From assembly GCF_000766795.1 (NCBI RefSeq), contig NZ_JPDS01000002.1, positions 315,001 through 379,000 of the forward strand: a DNA stretch of 64,000 bases. Reading direction: 5' to 3'. How positions within the stretch are numbered: the stretch's first letter is position 1; every line of letters starts with the position of its first letter. The notes under the pieces are model-generated. The model ran no database searches. It saw only the letters and a program-made list of their open reading frames with translations, and was not told the origin of the DNA. Shown in pieces: positions 58,613 through 64,000 of the stretch. This stretch comes from Polaribacter sp. Hel1_85. GTDB taxonomy: Bacteria; Bacteroidota; Bacteroidia; Flavobacteriales; Flavobacteriaceae. Position numbers and translations under genes: made by a program.

Positions 58613-59023
58613 ATGTATCCAGAAGAATTAGTAAAACCAATGCGTGACGAGTTAATTAACGCAGGTTTTGAAGCATTATATACAAGTGAAGACGTTGAAA
58701 ACGCACTATCTAAAGAAGGAACAACTTTAGTTGTTGTAAACTCAGTTTGTGGTTGTGCAGCAGGTACAGCAAGACCAGGAGCAGTTGCTTCTTTAGGGGC
58801 TGAGAAAACACCTACAAACTTAACTACTGTTTTTGCAGGTGTAGAAAAAGAATCTACACAAAAAGCACGTGAGTTTATGGTTCCTTTTCCTCCATCATCT
58901 CCAGCAATTGCATTGTTTAAAGATGGTAACTTGGTTCATATGTTAGAGCGTCACCATATTGAAGGGAGATCTGCACAAATGATTGCACAGAATTTAGCAC
59001 AAGCTTACGACGAGTTTTGTTAG
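58613..59023 (+). CDS. BrxA/BrxB-family bacilliredoxin
   Basis: 136-residue cytoplasmic thiol protein of the YphP/YqiW family. The active site is Cys46-Gly-Cys48 in NSVCGCAAGTARPG; the C-terminal part PFPPSSPAIALFKDGNLVHMLERHHIEG is the conserved family end. In Bacillus these proteins remove bacillithiol from protein thiols; Flavobacteria are reported or predicted to use bacillithiol-like thiols, so the same role is plausible here. Full length. Own promoter and terminator. Confidence 0.92.
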   Translation: MYPEELVKPMRDELINAGFEALYTSEDVENALSKEGTTLVVVNSVCGCAAGTARPGAVASLGAEKTPTNLTTVFAGVEKESTQKAREFMVPFPPSSPAIALFKDGNLVHMLERHHIEGRSAQMIAQNLAQAYDEFC

Positions 59024-59042
59024 AACTTTAAAATATTAAGTA

Positions 59043-59075
59043 TAAAAATCCATTCTTTTAGAGTGGATTTTTTAT
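59043..59075 (+). terminator. probable rho-independent terminator
   Basis: AAAATCCATTCT / AGAGTGGATTTT hairpin with one G-T pair and a T6 tail, 20 bp after the bacilliredoxin stop. Confidence 0.7.
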
Positions 59076-59096
59076 TTTTATAAAAAATTAAAATTA

Positions 59097-59336
59097 ATGG
59101 CATCACTATTCTCTACCTACACAAAAGAAGAACTATTAAAAAAGCTTAAAAAGCAAAAAACTATTCTTATAATTCAAGTAATAGTTGTGATTTTAATGAT
59201 TGTTTATGCTGTTTTTTCAACTATTGAAAAAGGTGTTTCTTTTCAAACTTTTTTACCTTTATTTTTTACTCCAATGATTTTTGTAATGCTCTTTGAATTG
59301 AAAAAAATAAAAAAAGAACTGGCTCAAAGAAAGTAA
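59097..59336 (+). CDS. small two-helix membrane protein
   Basis: 79-residue protein with charged ends (TKEELLKKLKKQK and ELKKIKKELAQRK) and two transmembrane helices near 23-42 and 50-66. It resembles short flavobacterial membrane proteins that some annotations call redox-active disulfide protein 2, but it has no Cys, so that name says nothing about function here. It ends one base before the HD-domain gene and is surely co-transcribed with it. Confidence 0.7.
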   Translation: MASLFSTYTKEELLKKLKKQKTILIIQVIVVILMIVYAVFSTIEKGVSFQTFLPLFFTPMIFVMLFELKKIKKELAQRK

Positions 59337-59337
59337 T

Positions 59338-59997
59338 ATGAATCAAGAAAAAGTAATTGAAAATACCATTAAATTTGTAAAAAAAGAGCTAGAAAGTGCT
59401 GAAGGAGGTCATGATTGGTTTCATATAGAACGTGTTTATAAAAACACCTTGTTAATTTCTAAAGAAGAAAAAGTTGATGATTATATAGTTTCTTTAGCAG
59501 CTTTACTACACGATATTGCTGATCCAAAGTTTTATAATGGAGATGAAACTGTTGGGCCTAAAATGGCAACAAAATTTTTGGAAGAACAACATGTTGAAAA
59601 CGAAATTATTACTCATGTAATTAATATTATAAAGCATATTTCTTATAAAAATTCTTTTGATAAAACTGGAGAAAAATTTACATCTAAAGAATTAGAAGTG
59701 GTACAAGATGCAGATAGGTTAGATGCTATAGGTGCTATTGGTATTGCTCGTTGCTTTAATTATGGAGGGTTTAAAAATAGAGCTCTCTATAACCCAGAAA
59801 TTCTACCTAATATAAACATGACTAAAGAAGAGTATAAAAATTCTTCTGCTCCAACAATAAATCATTTTTACGAAAAGTTACTTTTATTAAAAGATAAAAT
59901 GAATACAGTTACAGGAAAAAAAATTGCAACTAGTAGACATATATATATGAAAGAGTTTTTAAAACAATTTGATGATGAATGGAATGGAATTAAATAA
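59338..59997 (+). CDS. HD-domain phosphohydrolase
   Basis: 219-residue cytoplasmic metal-dependent phosphohydrolase. The HD motifs are HDWFHIERVYKN, ALLHDIAD (the His-Asp pair) and QDADRLDAIGAIGIAR. The sequence fits the YedJ/PgpH-like HD hydrolases acting on nucleotides; substrate unknown. It follows the two-helix protein by one base. The convergent 56-residue gene begins its stop directly after this one, with no room for a terminator. Confidence 0.9.
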   Translation: MNQEKVIENTIKFVKKELESAEGGHDWFHIERVYKNTLLISKEEKVDDYIVSLAALLHDIADPKFYNGDETVGPKMATKFLEEQHVENEIITHVINIIKHISYKNSFDKTGEKFTSKELEVVQDADRLDAIGAIGIARCFNYGGFKNRALYNPEILPNINMTKEEYKNSSAPTINHFYEKLLLLKDKMNTVTGKKIATSRHIYMKEFLKQFDDEWNGIK

Positions 59998-60168
59998 TTA
60001 ATTCTCTTTTGCCACTTCTAATGCCGTTATTTTATTTTCTAAGACAGCCAACTCTTCTCCACATTCAATAATTTTTTCTATAGATAAGTTATTATTAGAA
60101 TTTACAAAATCTAACAACTCTTTACTTTTAAAAGTGTAGTATTCAATAGCCTTTTCTATTTTATCCAT
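59998..60168 (-). CDS. 56-residue helical protein downstream of the AraC regulator
   Basis: Short ORF from ATG at 60168 to TAA at 59998-60000. It reads MDKIEKAIEYYTFKSKELL, then FVNSNNNLSIEKIIECGEEL and ends ALEVAKEN. Two amphipathic helices are likely, no signal peptide. It starts 4 bp after the AraC-regulator stop on the same strand, so it is probably translated from the same mRNA. No family recognised. Good codon continuity and tight spacing support a real gene. Confidence 0.6.
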   Translation of the reverse strand: MDKIEKAIEYYTFKSKELLDFVNSNNNLSIEKIIECGEELAVLENKITALEVAKEN

Positions 60169-60172
60169 ATTA

Positions 60173-61045
60173 TTATTGAATTAAACTCATCATTTCACTT
60201 CTATATTTTGATGCAGATTTACCAGTAAACTCTTTAAACAACTTATTAAAGTGAGAAAAGTTATTAAAACCACATTCAAAACAAATATCTGTAATACTTG
60301 TTTGACTTTCTGATAATAACTTAGTTGCATGCACAACTCTATATTCATTTACAAGCTTCGTAAAAGTTTTACCTGTTGTTTTTTTAAAAAAACGACAAAA
60401 AGCAGGAACTGTCATACTCACCAAACTAGCAATTTCGTCTAAACTAATATGCTGATTAAAGTTCTCGTTTATATGTTTAAAAATAATATCTATTTTACTA
60501 CTATCTTGTGGTTGTGTTTCAAAAGCAAAACCATCTGCATTTAATAATGTATAATCTTCTGACTTAGAAAGCGTATGTAATATCTCTAATAAAATTAAAA
60601 TTTGTTTGAATCCTTTTTTCTCAGAAATTTTTTCAATTTTTGGACCTAACTTTTGTTTTGTTTTCACTCCAAAAAGAATTCCCTTTTTAGCTTTTTCAAA
60701 TAAAATACTAATAGGTTTCATCTCTAAAGCATCAAAAAAATCTTTTCCTAAAAAATCTGGCTTAAATTGTATTAATGTTTCAGAACCATTTGTGGTAAGC
60801 CTATCTGTAAATCCATTATGAGGCAAATTAGACCCTATTAATAATAACTGACTATTATTAAAGTAAGACAAATGATTACCAATATGTCTTTTCCCTTTAC
60901 CTTTATTTACATAGACTAATTCAATTTCTGGGTGAAAATGCCAAAAAGCTTTTATCTGCTTTAAAAACTCTGTATGTTTTTTTACCAGTATAGAGCTTCC
61001 GAAATCTGGACTAATTTTTTCTAAAGTTGGTTTAACATTCATCAT
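60173..61045 (-). CDS. AraC-family transcriptional regulator
   Basis: 290-residue regulator. N-terminal cupin-type sensing domain (FWHFHPEIELVYVNKGKGKRHIGNHLSYF, LIGSNLPHNGF) followed by a C-terminal pair of helix-turn-helix motifs (HISLDEIASLVSMTVPAFCRFFKKTTGKTFTKLVNEYRVVHA and ITDICFECGFNNFSHFNKLFKEFTGKSASKYR). Ligand unknown, often a sugar. It is divergent from the first of three secreted-protein genes, which share a conserved upstream block and may be its targets. Start could be either of two adjacent Met codons. Confidence 0.93.
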   Translation of the reverse strand: MMNVKPTLEKISPDFGSSILVKKHTEFLKQIKAFWHFHPEIELVYVNKGKGKRHIGNHLSYFNNSQLLLIGSNLPHNGFTDRLTTNGSETLIQFKPDFLGKDFFDALEMKPISILFEKAKKGILFGVKTKQKLGPKIEKISEKKGFKQILILLEILHTLSKSEDYTLLNADGFAFETQPQDSSKIDIIFKHINENFNQHISLDEIASLVSMTVPAFCRFFKKTTGKTFTKLVNEYRVVHATKLLSESQTSITDICFECGFNNFSHFNKLFKEFTGKSASKYRSEMMSLIQ

Positions 61046-61061
61046 ATTCTTATTTTAAAAT

Positions 61062-61069
61062 CAAATTTA
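61062..61069 (-). promoter_or_regulatory. putative -7 box of the AraC-regulator gene
   Basis: Minus strand TAAATTTG matches TAnnTTTG, 16 bp ahead of the ATG at 61045. No -33 TTG at normal spacing. Confidence 0.4.
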
Positions 61070-61149
61070 CAACACTTAATTCGAATAAAATGTATAAAAT
61101 TACCAAAATTGTATTCTATATTAACTTTACATTGTTTTAACATATAAAT

Positions 61150-61218
61150 AACAGATAATTTAGCATATAAATGTGTCAATTCTGATGTTTTACAGTAGAA
61201 ACTTCTGCCATAGATTTG
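61150..61218 (+). promoter_or_regulatory. conserved control block and -7 box of secreted-protein paralog 1
   Basis: AACAGATAATTTAG (from 61150) and CAATTCTGATGTTTT (from 61177) recur upstream of paralogs 2 and 3. The -7 box is TAGATTTG (61211-61218), 61 bp after the block start, followed by GCAGTGTTATTAAT, also shared. ATG at 61250. Confidence 0.55.
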
Positions 61219-61249
61219 CAGTGTTATTAATAGTAAAAATGACAAGAAG

Positions 61250-61828
61250 ATGAAAACAAAAATGAAAACAATTTTATTAGTAGCATTAATGTTCGGAACA
61301 TTAATTGGTTACGCAAACAACAACGACAACGAAGTTAAAGCTAAGAAAACTGTTAAAGTAGAATTTAATAATGTAAAAAAAGGACAAACTTTAACAATCA
61401 AAAGCGAAAACGGCATACAAGTATATAATCAAAAAATGAGTATTTCTGGTAACTATTCTAGAACTTTCAATTTTTCTGCTTTAGAAGATGGTATTTATAC
61501 TGCTGAATTAAATAAAGCTTTTGAAATTATTATTAAAAAGTTTGCTGTAAAAAACGGTTTAGTTACTTTTTTAAACAACACTGATGTAAAAATATTTAAG
61601 CCAGTAATTAGAGCAGAAGATAATTTACTTTATATCTCTAAACTTACTTTTGATAAAGAATCTTTAGATATAACAATCTTTTATAATGATGAAGAAATTC
61701 TTTCTGAAACTGTTACAAGTGAAGAACTTTTAAATAGAGCTTACAAATTGTCTGAAAATAAAGAAGGTGACTACAAAGTTGTTGTTAATTCTGATGACAG
61801 AACGTATGTAAAAAGTTTTACAATATAA
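61250..61828 (+). CDS. secreted beta-sandwich-like protein, paralog 1 of 3
   Basis: 192-residue exported protein, signal peptide ending near GYANN (two start Met codons possible, 61250 and 61262). It is made of two beta domains: EFNNVKKGQTLTIKSENGIQVYNQ, NFSALEDGIYTAEL, then KPVIRAEDNLLYISKL, and a last part YKLSENKEGDYKVVVNSDDRTYVKSFTI that resembles secretion-type C-terminal domains such as DUF3244 but lacks a canonical T9SS ending. It is about 45-55% identical by eye to paralogs 2 and 3. Function unknown. Nearest to the AraC regulator. Confidence 0.75.
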   Translation: MKTKMKTILLVALMFGTLIGYANNNDNEVKAKKTVKVEFNNVKKGQTLTIKSENGIQVYNQKMSISGNYSRTFNFSALEDGIYTAELNKAFEIIIKKFAVKNGLVTFLNNTDVKIFKPVIRAEDNLLYISKLTFDKESLDITIFYNDEEILSETVTSEELLNRAYKLSENKEGDYKVVVNSDDRTYVKSFTI

Positions 61829-61876
61829 AAATTTAATTGATTGATTTGATCAAACTAGTGGTGTAGTTTGACTATA

Positions 61877-61905
61877 AAAGCGAGTCTCTTTGGGACTCGC
61901 TTTTC
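61877..61905 (+). terminator. terminator of paralog 1
   Basis: AAAAGCGAGTC / GACTCGCTTTT hairpin with 6-base loop. The same hairpin ends paralogs 2 and 3. Confidence 0.85.
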
Positions 61906-61932
61906 ATTTGTAAAATACTTTTTTCACCAATT

Positions 61933-61952
61933 ATACTATGCACGCGTAGTAT
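61933..61952. promoter_or_regulatory. 20-bp imperfect palindrome upstream of paralog 2
   Basis: ATACTATGCACGCGTAGTAT, arms ATACTA / TAGTAT. It lies about 155 bp ahead of paralog 2 and is repeated at 62795-62814 ahead of paralog 3 (with T for C in the centre). Absent ahead of paralog 1. Possible operator. Confidence 0.4.
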
Positions 61953-62008
61953 CTAAAATTATCAACAAAATATACTATATTAACTTAACAATTAATTAAT
62001 ATTTAATT

Positions 62009-62077
62009 AACAGGTAATTTAGAGTATAAATTAACCAATTCTGATGTTTTTTAAAGTTAAATACCACTATATATTTG
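62009..62077 (+). promoter_or_regulatory. conserved control block and -7 box of paralog 2
   Basis: AACAGGTAATTTAG (62009) and CAATTCTGATGTTTT (62036) precede TATATTTG (62070-62077), again 61 bp after the block start as for paralog 1. ATG at 62107. Confidence 0.55.
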
Positions 62078-62106
62078 CAGTGTTATTAATCTTAAAATGA
62101 AAAGAA

Positions 62107-62691
62107 ATGAGAACAACAATGAAAACAATTTTATTAGTAACATTAATGTTTGGAACATTAATTAGTTACGCAAATGAGAACACTAATACTACTAATACAG
62201 TAGATGTAAAAAGAGTAAAAGTTGAATATAAAAATGTAAAAAAAGGTCAAGCTTTTATTATTAAAGACGAGAATGGAATAATTATATTTAAACAAAAATT
62301 TCAAAGCTCTGGTACTTATTCTAAAACATTTGACTTAACCAATTTAGAAGATGGAATATATACAACAGAACTAGAAAAAGATTTTGAATATATTATTAAG
62401 AAAATTGATGTTAAGAATGGATTTGTTACTTTTTTAAAGGAAGAAACTAAAAAAGTTTTTAAACCTGTAATTAGATCTAAAGGAGATTTGTTATTAATTT
62501 CTAAAATTGCATTTAACAATCAACCTTTAAAAATAGATTTATATTATAAGGGAGATATTATTCACTCTGAAAAATTAGAAGGTAAAAATCTTGTAAACAG
62601 AGTTTACAAATTATCTGAAACCGAAAAAGGAAACTACAAAGTAGTTATCAATACAGATAATAGAACTTACGTTAAAAGTTTTAATATCTAA
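62107..62691 (+). CDS. secreted beta-sandwich-like protein, paralog 2 of 3
   Basis: 194-residue exported protein with signal peptide ending near SYAN, Asn/Thr-rich linker, and the same two-domain layout as paralog 1 (VKKGQAFIIKDENGIIIF, LTNLEDGIYTTELEKDF, VFKPVIRSKGDLLLISKIAF, YKLSETEKGNYKVVINTDN). It differs from paralog 3 at only three residues. Located in copy A of the tandem duplication with its own promoter and terminator. Function unknown. Confidence 0.78.
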   Translation: MRTTMKTILLVTLMFGTLISYANENTNTTNTVDVKRVKVEYKNVKKGQAFIIKDENGIIIFKQKFQSSGTYSKTFDLTNLEDGIYTTELEKDFEYIIKKIDVKNGFVTFLKEETKKVFKPVIRSKGDLLLISKIAFNNQPLKIDLYYKGDIIHSEKLEGKNLVNRVYKLSETEKGNYKVVINTDNRTYVKSFNI

Positions 62692-62737
62692 AAAATTAGT
62701 TAATTGTTCATCAAAACTACTGCTATATTTTGATGAT

Positions 62738-62767
62738 AAAAGCGAGTCTCTATAGGACTCGCTTTTT
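62738..62767 (+). terminator. terminator of paralog 2
   Basis: AAAAGCGAGTC / GACTCGCTTTT hairpin with a 7-base loop and T-run; spans the junction of the two duplication copies. Confidence 0.85.
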
Positions 62768-62794
62768 ATTTGTAAAATACTTTTTTCACCAATT

Positions 62795-62814
62795 ATACTA
62801 TGCATGCGTAGTAT
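62795..62814. promoter_or_regulatory. 20-bp imperfect palindrome upstream of paralog 3
   Basis: ATACTATGCATGCGTAGTAT, nearly self-complementary over its full length (two mismatched positions). Counterpart of the element at 61933-61952. Confidence 0.4.
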
Positions 62815-62870
62815 CTAAAATTATCAACAAAATATACTATATTAACTTAACAATTAATTAGTAATTAATT

Positions 62871-62939
62871 AACAGGTAATTTAGAATATAAATTAACCAA
62901 TTCTGATGTTTTTTAAAGTTAAATACCACTATATATTTG
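62871..62939 (+). promoter_or_regulatory. conserved control block and -7 box of paralog 3
   Basis: Same block as for paralog 2, shifted by 862 bp; -7 box TATATTTG at 62932-62939. ATG at 62969. Confidence 0.55.
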
Positions 62940-62968
62940 TAGTGTTATTAATCTTAAAATGAAAAGAA

Positions 62969-63553
62969 ATGAGAACAACAATGAAAACAATTTTATTAGT
63001 AACATTAATGTTTGGAACATTAATTAGTTACGCAAATGAGAACACTAATACTACTAATACAGTAGATGTAAAAAGAGTAAAAGTTGAATACAAAGACGTA
63101 AAGAAAGGTCAAGCTTTTATTATTAAAGACGAGAATGGAATAATTATATTTAAACAAAAATTTCAAAGCTCTGGTACTTATTCTAAAACATTTGACTTAA
63201 CCAATTTAGAAGATGGGATATATACAACAGAACTAGAAAAAGACTTTGAATATATTATTAAGAAAATTGATGTTAAGAATGGATTTGTTACTTTTTTAAA
63301 GAAAGAAACTAAAAAAGTTTTTAAACCTGTAATTAGATCTAAAGGAGATTTGTTATTAATTTCTAAAATTGCATTTAACAATCAACCTTTAAAAATAGAT
63401 TTATATTATAAAGGAGATATTATTCACTCTGAAAAACTAGAAGGTAAAAATATTGTAAACAGAGTTTACAAATTATCTGAAACCGAAAAAGGAAACTATA
63501 AAGTAGTTATCAATACAGATAATAGAACTTATGTTAAAAGTTTTAATATCTAA
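62969..63553 (+). CDS. secreted beta-sandwich-like protein, paralog 3 of 3
   Basis: 194-residue near-copy of paralog 2. The three differences are Asn to Asp (VEYKDVKKG), Glu to Lys (FLKKETK) and Leu to Ile (GKNIVNR). The signal peptide, both beta domains and the C-terminus are intact, so both copies should be functional. It raises dosage of this secreted protein. Own promoter and terminator. Confidence 0.78.
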   Translation: MRTTMKTILLVTLMFGTLISYANENTNTTNTVDVKRVKVEYKDVKKGQAFIIKDENGIIIFKQKFQSSGTYSKTFDLTNLEDGIYTTELEKDFEYIIKKIDVKNGFVTFLKKETKKVFKPVIRSKGDLLLISKIAFNNQPLKIDLYYKGDIIHSEKLEGKNIVNRVYKLSETEKGNYKVVINTDNRTYVKSFNI

Positions 63554-63598
63554 AAAATTAGTTAATTGTTCATCAAAACTACTGCTATATTTTGATGA

Positions 63599-63632
63599 TA
63601 AAAGCGAGTCTGAATTAGACTCGCTTTTTATT
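63599..63632. terminator. terminator of paralog 3, facing the convergent crotonase gene
   Basis: AAAAGCGAGTCT / AGACTCGCTTTT hairpin with 5-base loop and T-run. The loop differs from those of the first two terminators. Confidence 0.85.
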
Positions 63633-63642
63633 TGACCTATTT

Positions 63643-64000
63643 TTAAAAATTAGGTTTTCTTTTACCTAAAAACGCCGAGGTTCCTTCTTTAAAATCATCT
63701 GTTCCAAAGCATTCTCCAAATTCTTCAATTTCTAAATCAAAACCATTAACACCATCTTTAAAACCAGCATTAATTGCTCTAATTGCTGCAGAAATTGCAA
63801 CAGAAGAATTCCTCATAATTTTACTCGCTATTTTTTCTGCTAATGGTAATAATTCGTCTTGAGAAGTAACATGATTAACCAAACCAGCATCTTTTGCCTC
63901 TTCAGCAGAAATCATACCAGCAGTCATAATCATTTCCATTGCTTTACCTTTACCAACTAATTGTGGCAAACGTTGAGTACCTCCATAACCAGGAATAACT
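63643..64000 (-). CDS. enoyl-CoA hydratase/isomerase (crotonase family), 3' part
   Basis: Only the C-terminal 119 residues lie in the window; the gene runs off the right edge. The reading frame continues without a stop to 64000 (IPGYGGTQRLPQLVGKGKAMEM), so no start is inside the window. IPGYGGTQRLPRLVG-like and TAGMISAEEAKDAGLVNHV are crotonase-family signatures; the C-terminal FGTDDFKEGTSAFLGKRKPNF is typical of short-chain enoyl-CoA hydratases. Probable role: hydration of enoyl-CoA in fatty acid or amino acid breakdown. One catalytic Glu is outside the window. Confidence 0.9.
   Translation of the reverse strand, partial: VIPGYGGTQRLPQLVGKGKAMEMIMTAGMISAEEAKDAGLVNHVTSQDELLPLAEKIASKIMRNSSVAISAAIRAINAGFKDGVNGFDLEIEEFGECFGTDDFKEGTSAFLGKRKPNF

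Larger units (their letters stand above)
61894..62755 (+). repeat. 862-bp tandem duplication, copy A
   Basis: From the right arm of the paralog 1 terminator to just before the right arm of the paralog 2 terminator. It holds the palindrome at 61933, the promoter block, paralog 2 and the left part of its terminator. Copy B follows directly with only scattered base changes. Confidence 0.85.
62756..63617 (+). repeat. 862-bp tandem duplication, copy B
   Basis: Second copy, containing the palindrome at 62795-62814, promoter block, paralog 3 and terminator left arm. The offset to copy A is exactly 862 bp for the terminator arm, palindrome, -7 box and ATG, so no net indel has occurred. Confidence 0.85.

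Noticed and set aside
61894..63617. Insertion sequence or transposon
   Set aside because: The repeat has no transposase and no terminal inverted repeats; it is a simple tandem duplication.
1..64000. CRISPR array or tRNA/rRNA genes
   Set aside because: No series of regularly spaced short repeats and no tRNA-like GGTTCRANNCC / acceptor pattern or rRNA-like GC-richer block was noticed on reading either strand.

Overview
The window is AT-rich chromosomal DNA from a member of the Flavobacteriaceae (Bacteroidota), probably a marine genus close to Polaribacter or Tenacibaculum. The genus is inference. The family rests on several signs: -7 promoter boxes of the form TAnnTTTG; starts without clear Shine-Dalgarno sequences; many lipoproteins with an LxxC signal; a T9SS-type C-terminal sorting domain; TonB receptors with a carboxypeptidase-like N-terminal domain; an RND pump fused to a TolC-like protein; and the order ileS, traR/dksA-like, lspA. 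No rRNA, tRNA, CRISPR array, IS element or intact prophage was seen.

Layout. 1-4.6 kb: two small lipoproteins and a two-component operon (TPR histidine kinase, LuxR-type regulator, membrane protein). 4.6-7.4 kb (minus): rhodanese, long aromatic amino acid hydroxylase, ankyrin protein. 7.6-19.3 kb: housekeeping genes (gpmI, thioredoxin-like lipoprotein, HAD-like protein, map, methyltransferase, ApbE, OmpA lipoprotein, DoxX protein, DEAD-box helicase, TatD, Ogt). 19.5-30.7 kb: a large outer-membrane beta-barrel protein, a heavy-metal efflux operon, two paralogous small outer-membrane proteins and a small secreted protein. 30.7-39.6 kb: a probable phosphate-acquisition locus, with a TonB receptor and duplicated surface lipoprotein on minus and a phosphate-type porin and Pit transporter (with PhoU-like tail) on plus; 11-nt-spaced direct repeats resembling Pho boxes precede the genes. 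39.6-43.6 kb (minus): uvrC and a patatin/beta-barrel protein.

43.8-51.6 kb is the most unusual part. It has a small conserved protein, two paralogous seven-helix membrane proteins, a histidine kinase with no sensor domain, a LuxR-type regulator, a tail-collar-domain protein, an oppositely oriented PRMT-like methyltransferase, a T9SS-secreted surface protein whose signal peptide is interrupted by a one-base frameshift in a poly-T tract, and a 55-residue gene ending in a signal-like segment plus a 10-residue tail. The kinase operon and the surface-protein gene share a two-part upstream element, which suggests that the regulator controls both.

51.6-60.2 kb: housekeeping cluster (DUF4230, lspA, DUF4097-like, traR/dksA-like, ileS, djlA-like), a 354-bp gap with a candidate structured noncoding element, bacilliredoxin and an HD hydrolase. 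60-64 kb: an AraC regulator with a 56-residue partner gene faces three paralogous secreted proteins; the last two lie in an 862-bp tandem duplication. The window ends inside an enoyl-CoA hydratase gene. All family assignments were made by reading the sequence, with no database search.
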